A DNA stretch of 64,000 nucleotides. Origin: a bacterium (GTDB lineage: Bacteria > Planctomycetota > Planctomycetia > Kolteriales > Kolteriaceae). The number at the start of each line of letters is the position of its first letter. Position 1 is the stretch's first letter. The position numbers were made by a program, and so were the translations under genes. The stretch spans positions 1-64,000 of the forward strand of contig JAIEPU010000149.1 in NCBI GenBank assembly GCA_019748235.1, written 5' to 3'. The notes beneath the pieces were generated by a model. It was not told where the DNA came from. It did not search any database and worked only from the letters and a program-made list of their open reading frames with translations. Below, piece after piece: positions 1 to 9,163 of the stretch.

Positions 1-539
1 CCTCGATCAAGCACGGTACCGTGCTTGGTCACCCAGTGAAAGCGGGAGGCGAGATCGAGGAAAGTATCATTGAGCCTTACAGCAACAAGCAACATCACGG
101 CTTTCTCGGTCATGCTTACGTAGGGAGTTGGGTGAACCTCGGGGCAGGGACCTCGAACAGCGATCTCAAGAATACTTATGGTGAGATTTCCATCGACTGG
201 GATGGACGTTCAAAAAACACGGGACTTCAATTCCTGGGTTGCGTGGTTGGTGACTACACCAAGACAGCGATTAATACGTCGATCTTCACTGGAAAGTTGA
301 TTGGCGTCGCGAGCTTCCTTTACGGTTTCATTTCGACGAACGTTCCCAGCTTTACCAATTACGCCCGGAGTTTTGGGCAGGTCACTGAAGTCGGAGTAGA
401 TGTCGCGATCAAGACGCAGACGCGAGCCGCCGCGCGACGAAATGCTCCGATGACGTCGGTGGATACGCTCCTCATGCAGGATCTCTTCGAACTGACCAGG
501 CGCGAACGCCAGCTTTCTTCCGAGCAAATCGTGCTTTAG
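1..539 (+). CDS. GlmU-like sugar nucleotidyl/acyltransferase, C-terminal part (5' truncated by window edge)
   Basis: The reading frame is open to the first base of the window, so the true start lies upstream. The visible 175 or so residues contain a left-handed beta-helix type segment (GHAYVGSWVNLGAGTSNSD, then NTYGEISI and GCVVGDYTKTAINTSI) typical of the hexapeptide acyltransferase half of GlmU-like proteins. In planctomycetes this architecture is a putative sugar-1-phosphate nucleotidyltransferase with a helical C-terminal tail. By family knowledge it would make or modify nucleotide sugars for the envelope. The nucleotidyltransferase half is outside the window, so the substrate cannot be judged. 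It ends with TAG at 537-539. Confidence 0.75.
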   Translation, partial: SIKHGTVLGHPVKAGGEIEESIIEPYSNKQHHGFLGHAYVGSWVNLGAGTSNSDLKNTYGEISIDWDGRSKNTGLQFLGCVVGDYTKTAINTSIFTGKLIGVASFLYGFISTNVPSFTNYARSFGQVTEVGVDVAIKTQTRAAARRNAPMTSVDTLLMQDLFELTRRERQLSSEQIVL

Positions 540-690
540 TAGTCCAGCCGGAAAGGTCGGCGACCGACCGACTTCCGAAGAGACAGCGAATGATCTCCTA
601 TTTCGAGGGGCACCACGTTCCGTGGCGTTCAAAGAATCGTTAAGTCCGCCATAAATCCGATTGCAGAAAATAGATAGCTCCGTTTATCCC

Positions 691-718
691 TTGTCTAATC
701 GGGGAGAGAAGCTAGTAT
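691..718 (+). promoter_or_regulatory. Possible sigma70-like promoter for the EF-hand gene
   Basis: TTGTCT at 691-696 and TAGTAT at 713-718 are separated by 16 bases and lie about 40 bases ahead of the ATG at 759. This is a loose match to bacterial -35/-10 hexamers, and it is the best candidate I see in the 540-758 gap. Confidence 0.25.
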
Positions 719-758
719 TTCCGCGCGACCCTTTTGGGACCGCGGAAGGAGCTTAGAA

Positions 759-1889
759 ATGTTCGTGGCGATATGGTGGAGCGTTCTCGTTACTCAATCT
801 CCATATGCCCCATACTCTCCATCTGTCGCGCCCGTCGTGGCACCAGCTGCGATCGCCGTTCCGGCCCCGCTTCTATCCACGCAGCCAGAAACCGCTCATT
901 TTTTCCTTTTCGATCATGACACGAACCGGGACGGCGTCTTAACGATTAACGAGATTCCCGAGCGACTTCGTGGAGCGTTTGAAAGAACCGACACGGACGG
1001 AAATGGCAAACTCGATGCGCGCGAGATTTTGACGGGGGCAACTCGAATCAGTCGAGAAGCCCGCCGTGTCGAAGGGCTTCGCGTCAACAAACGAGATCTC
1101 GAACGTGGGCCAAACGGTGAAAAGGTTGTCTTTCGGGTTCCCGCCTCTTTGCTTCAACGACTCGATCAAAATCGAGACGGGTACGCGGATGCGAGGGAGC
1201 TTGGGACTCTTCTTCAGCAACCAGGAATCGTCTTTGGTGACCCACCCTATTCGATGACACCGGCCGATATCCGGGCGATGGCATCCGCAGCTCCCGCTCG
1301 TATTGGAGGTACCATTGTGCCACAAGCAACGGGGACTCCATCCGCCATCGCCGGTCCTTCGCCTGTTGCTCCCATCGCATCCACCAATGGGGTGATTCCA
1401 CCGCTCAACGTCCCCTCGCCGCAAGCTGCTGGAATGAGCCCTGCTCCGATAGCAACTGCTCGGCCGGCGCCTGCTGTCGCATCAATGAATTCACCGTTCA
1501 TGCAAGGGTTGGAAGGACCGTTGAGCCAACTCCCCGCCCGTCCGGATGCGGCGGAGGTCGTCAACCAGAGAACGATCGAACCGGTGACGCCTACTCCCGC
1601 ACCGAAGAAATCAACCCCACCTTCAGCAAGCTCCGCACCAGCGAAGGGGGGAGGGCTAGGACCCGATGGGATGCCGGACGCCGCTACGATCTTGCAGCAT
1701 CTCGACAAGAATGGGAATGGTCAACTCGATCGAAACGAGGCTGTCGATCAATTAGCAGATAACTTCGATCGTCTCGATCGAAATCGTGATGGCATGCTGA
1801 GTGAGCAGGAAATCAAACGAGGTCTAGCCCTCGCGAGAATGTTCGGCATCAAGCCGAAACAAGACCCACGCGCCTATCGTTCTCAATAA
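759..1889 (+). CDS. EF-hand calcium-binding protein with five loops and a proline-rich linker
   Basis: The 376-residue product starts at an ATG with a strong AAGGAG seven bases upstream. The N-terminus is hydrophobic and proline/alanine rich, which suggests export but is not a classical signal peptide. Five canonical 12-residue EF-hand loops are visible: about residues 54-65, 78-89 and 136-147, then 316-327 and 340-351 near the C-terminus. Each follows the D-x-[DN]-x-[DN]-G pattern and ends in E. Residues about 170-305 are low complexity, rich in Ala, Pro and Ser, and look like a flexible linker. The likely role is calcium binding in the periplasm or at the cell surface; no enzymatic domain is seen. 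Confidence 0.85.
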   Translation: MFVAIWWSVLVTQSPYAPYSPSVAPVVAPAAIAVPAPLLSTQPETAHFFLFDHDTNRDGVLTINEIPERLRGAFERTDTDGNGKLDAREILTGATRISREARRVEGLRVNKRDLERGPNGEKVVFRVPASLLQRLDQNRDGYADARELGTLLQQPGIVFGDPPYSMTPADIRAMASAAPARIGGTIVPQATGTPSAIAGPSPVAPIASTNGVIPPLNVPSPQAAGMSPAPIATARPAPAVASMNSPFMQGLEGPLSQLPARPDAAEVVNQRTIEPVTPTPAPKKSTPPSASSAPAKGGGLGPDGMPDAATILQHLDKNGNGQLDRNEAVDQLADNFDRLDRNRDGMLSEQEIKRGLALARMFGIKPKQDPRAYRSQ

Positions 1890-1901
1890 CTCACCGTCAA
1901 C

Positions 1902-1950
1902 GAAACTGAAATTGCGCGACCGAGCGATCGGCGTCAGTTTCTTTTCGTCT
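1902..1950. terminator. Candidate terminator between convergent genes
   Basis: GAAACTG at 1902-1908 pairs with CAGTTTC at 1935-1941, followed on the plus strand by TTTTCGTCTTT. A smaller CCGA/TCGG stem with a GCGA loop sits inside. It lies 13 bases after the EF-hand stop and overlaps the stop of the opposing small gene, so it could serve the plus strand. Confidence 0.4.
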
Positions 1951-2128
1951 TTACCTTCGCGCCATCCACCGGCGTCCAGGAAGGGGGATCGCTGGCAGGG
2001 AAGGAGTCCTCCGAGGTCACATCGACCTTCTTATCTTCGTCCACCCATTTCTTGTGGGCATTGCCCTGAATCGTCCGGCTGAGCCGTTCACCCAACTTCG
2101 ATGCCCATTGACGTAGTTCACGGAACAT
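1934..2128 (-). CDS. Small conserved protein with EDSFPASDPPSW motif
   Basis: The 64-residue start is chosen at the ATG at 2126-2128, because AGGAGAAG lies about six bases upstream of it; a longer frame reaching 2194 has no such signal. The C-terminal half carries SEDSFPASDPPSWTPV, a short motif I recognise from small uncharacterised bacterial proteins, followed by a basic tail. The N-terminal half is amphipathic and basic (RELRQWASKLGERLSR). There is no signal peptide or membrane segment. The function is unknown. It converges on the EF-hand gene. Confidence 0.6.
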   Translation of the reverse strand: MFRELRQWASKLGERLSRTIQGNAHKKWVDEDKKVDVTSEDSFPASDPPSWTPVDGAKVKTKRN

Positions 2129-2644
2129 GGCTGCTTCTCCTGCAACATTTGACCGCCCGTTCAACTCGGCCGTTAACCGCATGGTTTGATGCAACGGCGA
2201 GAGCGAATCTCCAGTCGAGCTTGGTGGGCTATCTCAATCGTAGCCAGCCCTAGAGGTGGCTCAGGACGTTCCGCCCTATTAGTGATGTGCCCGACCCCCT
2301 TTCATGTTCCAATCCTCGCCGAATTGATCGAACAGAAAGTAGCTGGTCCGTTGGGCGATTGAGAGAGGCGAAGCCGCCGAAAATGATTCTCACGGGTATG
2401 TCCGTGATCCTCAGCGGGCGAGGGGAGACAAATGCGGCCGAGGTTTCCGCCAAGATGCCGTGCTGGTCATTAATCCCTGTTTTTTATCAAGGATTCGTCG
2501 TTTCTAGCAAACGCAACATAACGCACATTATCGGACGTTGCGGATTGGCCTCAATCTGAATGAATGAGGTCATTCAGCGATCAAAGGGGGATGAGATGAG
2601 GCTCGACGATGCCCCACAATCGACGCGGATCAAAGATTTGATGT
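2129..2644. other. Intergenic region, no supported gene
   Basis: These 516 bases hold the upstream region of the small gene at 1934-2128 and the 3' flank of accA. Short open frames here lack ribosome sites and any recognisable protein character. The only structure seen is the hairpin listed at 2556-2577. Confidence 0.5.
2556..2577 (-). terminator. Hairpin downstream of accA
   Basis: CTGAATGA at 2556-2563 and TCATTCAG at 2570-2577 form a perfect 8-bp inverted repeat with a 6-base loop, about 70 bases beyond the accA stop. No T-run follows on the minus strand, so terminator function is only a possibility. Confidence 0.3.
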
Positions 2645-3628
2645 CTAGGTCGTCCCGCCCGCGGACGCTTCCTCGAAGACTCCCATGCGGCGGAACTTCG
2701 AGTAGCGTTGGTCGACGAGTTCTTCCCCGGACAGGTGGGAGATTTCGCGGAGGTAGCGGAGCCAAACCGACTTCAAGTTCCAGGCTGCCGTCCGGTGATC
2801 ACGATGTGCTCCACCCAGCGGTTCCTCGACGACATCGTCAATGACGCCCAGCCGATAAAGATCCTTGCTTGTCAGTTTCATGGCCTCGGCCGCTTCTTCC
2901 TTGTGGGAGTCTCCTTCCTTCCACAAGATGCCGCTGCACCCTTCCGGGCTGATCACCGAGTAATAAGCAAACTGAAGCATGCAGACTCGGTCTCCGATTC
3001 CAATCCCGAGCGCCCCGCCAGAACACCCTTCACCGATCACCGTGCAGATGATCGGCGTCTTCAGGCGAGACATCTCAAGCAGATTGTTCGCGATCATGAG
3101 CGACTGGCCGCGCTGTTCCGCGCCGATGCCGGGATAAGCACCCGGAGTGTCGATCATGCAGATGACAGGCAATCCATACTTTTCGGCAAGCTTCATTTTC
3201 TCGAGCGCTTTGCGGTATCCTTCGGGATGTGCACAGCCGAAGAACCGCTCACTACGTTCCTGAGTATTCTTTCCCTTCTGATGTCCCACCACGAGTACGC
3301 GATAATCGCCGAGCTTGGCGAAGCCGGTCACAATCGCTTTGTCGTCCCCAATCGCGCGATCACCGTGCAGTTCGAAGAACTCCTCAAAGATGAGTTCGAT
3401 ATAGTCCGAGCTTTGAGGACGGGCTTGATGACGGGCCACTTGCACGGTCTGCCATGCGGAAAGGTTTTCGTACACCTTTCGAACCAGGTTATCGAGATCA
3501 CGCCGCATCTTCCGGACTTCGTCGGTGACTCCTTTGCCGTTTGAATTCGCTTCGAGCTCAGAGAGCTGTGCCTCGAGTTCGTAGATCGGCTTCTCAAATG
3601 GAAGATAGAGGGAGCTCGATACCGCCAC
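2645..3628 (-). CDS. accA: Acetyl-CoA carboxylase carboxyltransferase subunit alpha
   Basis: The product is the alpha subunit of the carboxyltransferase that moves the carboxyl group from biotin to acetyl-CoA, the first step of fatty acid synthesis, working with AccD. The start FEKPIYELEAQLSELE, the HGDRAIGDDKAIVTG segment, the QKG and FGCAHPEGYRKALEKMKLAEKYGLP stretch and the GEGCSGGALGIGIGDRV oxyanion region are diagnostic. I choose a GTG start at 3626-3628, preceded by GAGGA seven bases away, giving 327 residues, close to the family length. The frame also runs upstream to an ATG at 3796, but that extension is Cys/Trp rich and unlike AccA. No accD is present in the window. Confidence 0.93.
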   Translation of the reverse strand: MAVSSSLYLPFEKPIYELEAQLSELEANSNGKGVTDEVRKMRRDLDNLVRKVYENLSAWQTVQVARHQARPQSSDYIELIFEEFFELHGDRAIGDDKAIVTGFAKLGDYRVLVVGHQKGKNTQERSERFFGCAHPEGYRKALEKMKLAEKYGLPVICMIDTPGAYPGIGAEQRGQSLMIANNLLEMSRLKTPIICTVIGEGCSGGALGIGIGDRVCMLQFAYYSVISPEGCSGILWKEGDSHKEEAAEAMKLTSKDLYRLGVIDDVVEEPLGGAHRDHRTAAWNLKSVWLRYLREISHLSGEELVDQRYSKFRRMGVFEEASAGGTT

Positions 3629-3837
3629 GGGATATTCCTCGTACCACCAAAGACAATTTTGATCACAGATCCGAATCGATCCGGACCGGCAGCGAACGCA
3701 TGCTATTGTTGCAGAGGCCACCAGATGATTCGACCCCAACATGTCGCCGAAACGGTTCTCCGACCGATTTCTGGCGAACTTTTGAAGGATCCCCATTCGC
3801 CGTTACTGACAATCTTGGGATGCCTAGCTGTTTTGTT

Positions 3838-4692
3838 TTATGATTCTCCTAAATCCTCGTCGGCAAAGATCTTGATCCCGCGGATTTCCTTTTCGAACTC
3901 TTCCATTGAGGCGGGGCGATCGCTGGGGTCTTTTCCCATCATTCGCTGCACCAATCGGGCGAAGGCTGGGTCGACACCAGTCTCCTTGGGGATCATGGGA
4001 ATCGCTGAACTTAAATGCTTCTTAAGAAGTTCGGACCCGGAATTGGCAACATACGGGAGCTTCCCGGTAATGATCTCGTAGAGCATGACCCCCGTGCTGT
4101 AGATGTCTGCTCGTTGATCGAGCGGTTTCCCTCGGATTTGCTCCGGAGACATGTATGACCTGGTTCCGGCCGCTTTAGTTTTTCCAGCGAATAACTTGGA
4201 TAGCCCCGTTGCCGCGCGCACCGAAATGGCAAAATCGATGAGTCGCACTTCCGCAGAGGAATTCACCAGCACGTTGTCAGGTTTGATGTCGCGATGGACC
4301 CAGCCTTTGGAGTGATAATAGCCGAGTGCCTGCGAGAACTGTTTCAGGATCTTCCTGAGTTTTGGTCGAAGCTTGACTCCTTCGCCGCGCATCACCTGTA
4401 ATTTTAGATTCGAGGAGCGGAAATGCTCCATGACGATATAAAAGATCTTGCGATCGACACCGCTTTTATAGAAACGAATGATATGGGGATGTTCGAGCTT
4501 CATTCCAATTCGGGCTTCATGTCGAAGAGCGACTTGCTGGGCTTTGTCATGCGATCGGTCAGGCAATAAAAGTTTCATGGCATATCGCTGCTTGCCGCCT
4601 ACTTCAGCGACTTCCCATACCTCGGAGTTCTGTCCCGTTTGAAGTATGCTGACTCGCTTATAACCACCAATGATGACTTCTTCTTCTGCCAA
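3838..4692 (-). CDS. Divergent Ser/Thr protein kinase (DFA in place of DFG)
   Basis: This 284-residue cytoplasmic protein is almost entirely a Hanks-type kinase domain with no membrane segment. Visible are the VAIK-equivalent lysine in YAMKLLLPD, the catalytic loop HRDIKPDNVLV, and GTRSYMSPEQIRG of the activation segment. The glycine-rich loop is degenerate (LQTGQNSEVWEV) and the magnesium-binding DFG reads DFA. The catalytic Asp and Asn are kept, so activity is possible. The start is a TTG at 4690-4692, because an in-frame TAA lies three codons upstream. The gene lies between accA and the histidine kinase on the same strand, with gaps over 100 bases on each side, so cotranscription is uncertain. 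Confidence 0.85.
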   Translation of the reverse strand: MAEEEVIIGGYKRVSILQTGQNSEVWEVAEVGGKQRYAMKLLLPDRSHDKAQQVALRHEARIGMKLEHPHIIRFYKSGVDRKIFYIVMEHFRSSNLKLQVMRGEGVKLRPKLRKILKQFSQALGYYHSKGWVHRDIKPDNVLVNSSAEVRLIDFAISVRAATGLSKLFAGKTKAAGTRSYMSPEQIRGKPLDQRADIYSTGVMLYEIITGKLPYVANSGSELLKKHLSSAIPMIPKETGVDPAFARLVQRMMGKDPSDRPASMEEFEKEIRGIKIFADEDLGES

Positions 4693-4815
4693 CCTTTTTT
4701 AATCTCCATCCACATTCATTACTTGCGACAGTCGATTTAGGAATTCTAGTTTATGAACAATGCCTAAGGCGTTAATGCCAATGGATTGTCGCAGCGACTC
4801 GCGTGGCAAAATGCA

Positions 4816-7017
4816 TTATTTATTAGGCCTGGCCATTTCGAGTCCAGGTGTATCGATATCTTCCGTCGGCTTTGACCGTGCTAGGTATAAGGTGAATCGA
4901 GTCCCCTTCCCTAATTCGCTATGGACATGAATCGCACCACGGATTCGCCGGATGATCTTGTAGATGGTCCAGAGTCCGAGTCCTGTCCCCTTCCCCTCCG
5001 TTTTGGTGCTAAAGAAAGGCTCGAAAATGGTGTCGAGCATTTCGGGCGACATGCCGATTCCGGTATCGGCGATTTCAATCATGCAGTAGTAGTCGGGCTG
5101 AAGCTGATCCGTCGCCTCTGCCGCATCGATCCATTTACCTCGGGCGCGGATGGTAAGAGTTCCCCCATTTGGCATCGCGTCACAAGCATTGACGACGAGA
5201 TTATCGAGCATTCTTCGAAGACTCGTGGGAGTGAGCCAAATCGAGGGGAGATCGCCGCGAACATCGTCGACAATCTCGATCTTCTCCGGTAAGAGCTTTC
5301 GCTGCTGTTGAATGAATTCCCGCAAGATTGATTCCGGGTGAACGGGAACGTCCGAAACGATATTCTGTCGGAACGACAAGAGATTGCCGACGAGCAATGC
5401 GGCATCATCGATTTTGTCCTCGATCGTCGCGAGGTCGCCATGAAGCGTGGATTCTTCCGGCAAGTCTGCTCGAAGATTTGAAACGAGAATCTGAACTTGT
5501 CCCAAGATGTTGTTGAAGTCGTGTGCCAATGTCGATGCGAGCGAGCCGACCGAGTCCATTCGTTTCAAACGAGCGATCTGTCGTTCGAGATCGCGGCGCT
5601 GCTCCACGTCTTGAACCATCAAGATCAATGATTCATTGATCTGACGCCCCCACGTTTCAACGAGGGTCGCTTTCCCGTCGCTTCGCCGAATCAGGCGTGC
5701 GTCCATCGACGAGAGTTGTCCGGAAGTTCTCAATCGATCCCAGATTCTTCTGATCGATTCTTCCTCAAAGAATTCAGTGATCTGGTGATCCACCGATTCC
5801 GAAGCTGAATTCCCAATGAGCCTTTCCGCGCTGTGATTTAAATCAATGATGCTCGCATCATCTCTTAGGATGATCATCGCAGTCGGATTTTCCGCGAAGA
5901 GCTCTCGATAGTTGTGTTGAATATCCTCGATTCGTGCTCTTTGCTCGCTGATTGCTTCAAACTGTAATCGTGTCCTTTGATAATTCAAAAGCACAAGACC
6001 GGCGCCAATCACTGCCAGAGTAAGGCCAGACAACACCAAAGTGAGCGTCTGTTGCCCGCGCGTCGATAAGACAGCATCGTTGTACGGCGTTGCAAGCCCC
6101 ATAAGCCAGCGGCGGTCTCCGAAGTTCATAGGTAACGTTGAAACGATCTCCCGTTGCATTCCTCCGTCACTTTGCGGGACATCGAGGATGATGTAACCTT
6201 CCGCTTCGTTTCGCCTCACTTCGTCCATGACTGCACGAACAAACGGATCAGTGTCTGAAAGATAGACGTCGGCCCATCGAGGATTTTTGAAGTGCCACAC
6301 GACACTGGCCGGATTCGTCGAACCATCCACGCTCCGGTCCTGCTCGAGGACGAACGTGTAACTCTCGGGAGTTAGGTGGGCCGCGATGAGATTCGCGCCG
6401 ATGAAATCCTTCACGGGAAACCGCACGATTAAGATACCCGCGGGCTTCGCCGTTCCGGATGAATCGGGCCGTGTCCAGACCGAAGCGACATCACGTGCGA
6501 TTAATCTCGTGTCGCTACTCGAATCCGGCCCACTTCGCTCCAATCCCGCAAGCGTTTTTCCACGGTTTTGCTCCTTCGAACCCCAGTCGAGAAGCTCTCC
6601 GAGCTCGTCGGTCGGTCGCCGTGAACGAAGGTCCGAGGAAAAAAGGGAGGGGCGAATCTCGAACAGAAGTCGGCCTTCGAGACTGTATCGCTGGAGGTGC
6701 AACCCTTCGATATCTTGGCCGGTAAGAGCTCGGTTGACCTCTTCGTTGATCGACGACAGATCTTCATTCGGATTGATGATCTCTCGCGAATCGGCGAGAA
6801 CGCGAATCCGTTGATCAAGGGACGTGAATCGATCCAGAATGCGCTCACGAGACTGCCGTAGCACCTGCAATTGGACGAGGCCCCACCGCTTGGCTTGTCG
6901 TTCCGGCGAACGAGACCCGAACCACCACGCGGCGAGAAGGATGGAAACGATCGCCATCCCAGCGATGCCGAGGTAGATGCGATTGATCCAGTGAGATCCA
7001 ACTCCTCCTGTCGCCAT
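4816..7017 (-). CDS. Membrane-bound sensor histidine kinase with PAS domain (orphan)
   Basis: The 733-residue protein has an N-terminal membrane helix (IYLGIAGMAIVSILLAAWW), a roughly 290-residue extracytoplasmic sensor region, a second helix (LTLVLSGLTLAVIGAGLVLL), then a PAS domain starting near NYRELFAENPTAMIIL. The HisKA segment is LAHDFNNILGQVQIL with the phospho-accepting His near residue 499. The ATP-binding domain shows NLVVNACDAMPNGG (N box), ADTGIGM (G1), FEPFFSTK and GKGTGLGLWTI (G2). The HDFNN form is the HisKA subtype common in hybrid and orphan kinases. No response regulator gene is adjacent. It starts nine bases after the upstream flavoprotein gene ends, so the two are very likely cotranscribed. 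Confidence 0.9.
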   Translation of the reverse strand: MATGGVGSHWINRIYLGIAGMAIVSILLAAWWFGSRSPERQAKRWGLVQLQVLRQSRERILDRFTSLDQRIRVLADSREIINPNEDLSSINEEVNRALTGQDIEGLHLQRYSLEGRLLFEIRPSLFSSDLRSRRPTDELGELLDWGSKEQNRGKTLAGLERSGPDSSSDTRLIARDVASVWTRPDSSGTAKPAGILIVRFPVKDFIGANLIAAHLTPESYTFVLEQDRSVDGSTNPASVVWHFKNPRWADVYLSDTDPFVRAVMDEVRRNEAEGYIILDVPQSDGGMQREIVSTLPMNFGDRRWLMGLATPYNDAVLSTRGQQTLTLVLSGLTLAVIGAGLVLLNYQRTRLQFEAISEQRARIEDIQHNYRELFAENPTAMIILRDDASIIDLNHSAERLIGNSASESVDHQITEFFEEESIRRIWDRLRTSGQLSSMDARLIRRSDGKATLVETWGRQINESLILMVQDVEQRRDLERQIARLKRMDSVGSLASTLAHDFNNILGQVQILVSNLRADLPEESTLHGDLATIEDKIDDAALLVGNLLSFRQNIVSDVPVHPESILREFIQQQRKLLPEKIEIVDDVRGDLPSIWLTPTSLRRMLDNLVVNACDAMPNGGTLTIRARGKWIDAAEATDQLQPDYYCMIEIADTGIGMSPEMLDTIFEPFFSTKTEGKGTGLGLWTIYKIIRRIRGAIHVHSELGKGTRFTLYLARSKPTEDIDTPGLEMARPNK

Positions 7018-7026
7018 TGCGCCTGA

Positions 7027-7734
7027 TTACCACTTCTCTGTGTTGATCTGCTCTTCCGGAAGCCCGAGTTGACGGCAGACATCTTCCATGGCACCCACCA
7101 TCGGCGTCGGTCCGCAAATGTATGAAACAGCGTCGGAGACATCCCCCGCCGTCTCGCGAATCCAGTCTGAAGAGATTCGCCCGTGCCGGCCATTCCATTC
7201 CTCAGGGCGGGCGCGTGTCACCGTCAGGTTGAATTGGAAATCCGGAAACTCTTGCATCATCTGAGGCCAGATGTTTTCGTAGATGATGTCGTCCGGTGTC
7301 TTCACGCTGTAATAGATCATCACTTTCGCATCTGGTAGTTTCTCTTTTAGGATGTACAGGGCGATCGAGTAGAGCGGCGTGATACCGCTTCCCGCGCCGA
7401 GAAGGAGTACCTTCTTGCCACGAGAGGGTTCGTAAAGATACTTCCCGCTCGGACCGCTTACTTCCATCTCATAACCGATCGGCACTTCCGACAACCGCGC
7501 GGACATCAGTCCGGGCAGCTCGCGCTTTATGGTGATGTCGACGAAATCGGTCTGCTGGGGAGTTGAAGCGATACTGTAGGCCCGTTTGACGGGTCGTTTA
7601 TATCCCCGGAACGTGTCTTCACAGACAATGAACTGACCGGCTTTGAAATCGATTGGATCGTCGCGAAAGTCGAACCGAAGAGTTCGAACATTGTGCGTTT
7701 CCATCCAAGCATCGACGATCTTTCGGCGCGGCAT
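7027..7734 (-). CDS. Ferredoxin reductase-like FAD/NAD(P)-binding oxidoreductase
   Basis: The 235-residue product has the two-domain ferredoxin-NADP reductase fold. RAYSIAS is the FAD-binding motif, LLLGAGSGITPLYSIA the pyridine nucleotide phosphate loop, and SYICGPTPMVGAMEDVCRQLG with a final aromatic residue (NTEKW) the usual C-terminal end. It lacks an iron-sulfur domain, so it needs a separate electron partner. The ATG is preceded by AAAAGGGGG seven bases upstream. It is followed after nine bases by the membrane histidine kinase, so the two may be expressed together and linked in redox sensing; that link is inference from spacing. Confidence 0.88.
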   Translation of the reverse strand: MPRRKIVDAWMETHNVRTLRFDFRDDPIDFKAGQFIVCEDTFRGYKRPVKRAYSIASTPQQTDFVDITIKRELPGLMSARLSEVPIGYEMEVSGPSGKYLYEPSRGKKVLLLGAGSGITPLYSIALYILKEKLPDAKVMIYYSVKTPDDIIYENIWPQMMQEFPDFQFNLTVTRARPEEWNGRHGRISSDWIRETAGDVSDAVSYICGPTPMVGAMEDVCRQLGLPEEQINTEKW

Positions 7735-7907
7735 CGCAACCCCCTTTTGTCATTCGCTTCGATGTATCCTAAGCGACTTTACAGCTCTCGGACACCTGGA
7801 TTTGCCTATTGTCCTGCGGTTGTTTCTTGATTCTGAGAATTGAACTTTTCCCCTCCCTCAGTAGAGGTCGATGAATGGCACACGTTTGCTTTCTCGTCAG
7901 ACTCTTC

Positions 7908-9047
7908 TCAGCCCGAGATTTGACGCAGCGCATCGATCAATTGGCGAATATCTTCAGACGAGGTCAGCGCGGAGCCGCTGACTCGCACCGTACCTTCTGG
8001 AGTCGTTCCCAGATGTCGATGAACAAGGGGAGCACAGTGAAGCCCTCCCCGCACGGCAACATCGAAAGCAGAGTCCAAGATCGAAACAATCTCCTGCGAA
8101 GTATAACCCTCGACATTAAATGTCGCTATCGCCACGCGGGCATTCTCTTGACCACGAGAAAGTACCTCGAGTCCTGGTACCGTTGCGAGCTGGTCATGGA
8201 GTTCCTTTGCCCACTGACGCTCATGAGATTGAATGGATGTGACGGTCGTCTCTCGAATATGGCGCAATCCAGCGACCAGGCCGGCGATGCCGTGCACGTT
8301 CGCCGTACCTGCCTCTAATCGATCGGGTAATTCCGCTGGTTGCTCGCGCTCTTCCGAATGACTGCCGGTCCCCCCTTCCCTCCATGGACGGACCTTCGCG
8401 CGCGGCCCGACATAGAGAAATCCAGTTCCCGTGGGGCCGAATAGTGCCTTATGCCCAGGAGCCGCGAGCAAATCGATTTTCATTTGCTCAATATCGATCG
8501 GCCAGCAGCCCGCCGTTTGCGCTGCATCGACGAGATAGAGCACATTATTCGCACGGCATATTTCCCCGAGTTCCTGAATCGGCTGGACGGTACCAAGCAC
8601 GTTTGAGGCATGAGTCAATGCCACGAGTTTCGTATTCGGCCGAATTGCTCGACGAAGGTCTTCGACGCGGTAGTAGCCTCTGTCATCAGCGTTCAGATAG
8701 TGGATCTCGATTTGCTTCGTCTGGCGAAGACCCTCCAAAGGCCGAAGAACGCTGTTATGCTCCAGCGTACCAGTGATGACATGGTCACCGGGCTCGATGA
8801 TTCCTTTGATTGCGATGTTCAGAGCATCGGTGCCATTGAGTGTCAGAATGAATCGTTCATAATCCTGCCCATGAAAAAGCTGATTCAACAAGTGCCGCGC
8901 GTCGGCGAGAATTTGTTCTCCTTGACGAGCCCAACGGTGTCCGGCACGGCCAGGGTTCCCGATCCCTTGCCGCCAGACATCATCCAAGGCAATCGCCACC
9001 GAGGCCGGCTTTGGAAAAGTTGTCGCCGCGTTATCGAGATAGACCAT
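7908..9047 (-). CDS. Cysteine desulfurase family aminotransferase (class V, PLP)
   Basis: The 379-residue protein starts MVYLDNAATTFPKP, typical of the cysteine desulfurase family. PLP-contacting His97 lies in TLEHNS, the internal aldimine Lys200 in APGHKALFGPTG, and a candidate catalytic Cys338 in GGLHCAPLVH. The GGLHCAP form groups it with the desulfurase-like class V subfamily rather than classic IscS. A putative role is mobilising sulfur from cysteine, though the substrate is not proven by the sequence. The ATG at 9045-9047 is chosen because AAAGGAGG lies four to five bases upstream; a TTG 15 bases earlier is inside that signal. It is divergent from the Tm-1-like gene. No scaffold protein gene is adjacent. 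Confidence 0.88.
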   Translation of the reverse strand: MVYLDNAATTFPKPASVAIALDDVWRQGIGNPGRAGHRWARQGEQILADARHLLNQLFHGQDYERFILTLNGTDALNIAIKGIIEPGDHVITGTLEHNSVLRPLEGLRQTKQIEIHYLNADDRGYYRVEDLRRAIRPNTKLVALTHASNVLGTVQPIQELGEICRANNVLYLVDAAQTAGCWPIDIEQMKIDLLAAPGHKALFGPTGTGFLYVGPRAKVRPWREGGTGSHSEEREQPAELPDRLEAGTANVHGIAGLVAGLRHIRETTVTSIQSHERQWAKELHDQLATVPGLEVLSRGQENARVAIATFNVEGYTSQEIVSILDSAFDVAVRGGLHCAPLVHRHLGTTPEGTVRVSGSALTSSEDIRQLIDALRQISG

Positions 9048-9163
9048 TATGCCTCCTTTCAAATTGTATGTTGGCGGCGGCTCCGTCCGATCAATCCTTG
9101 ACTTACGAATTCACTTCGCCACGATGGAGCATCGACCAATGTTCCTCAATTCGCGAGCAAACC

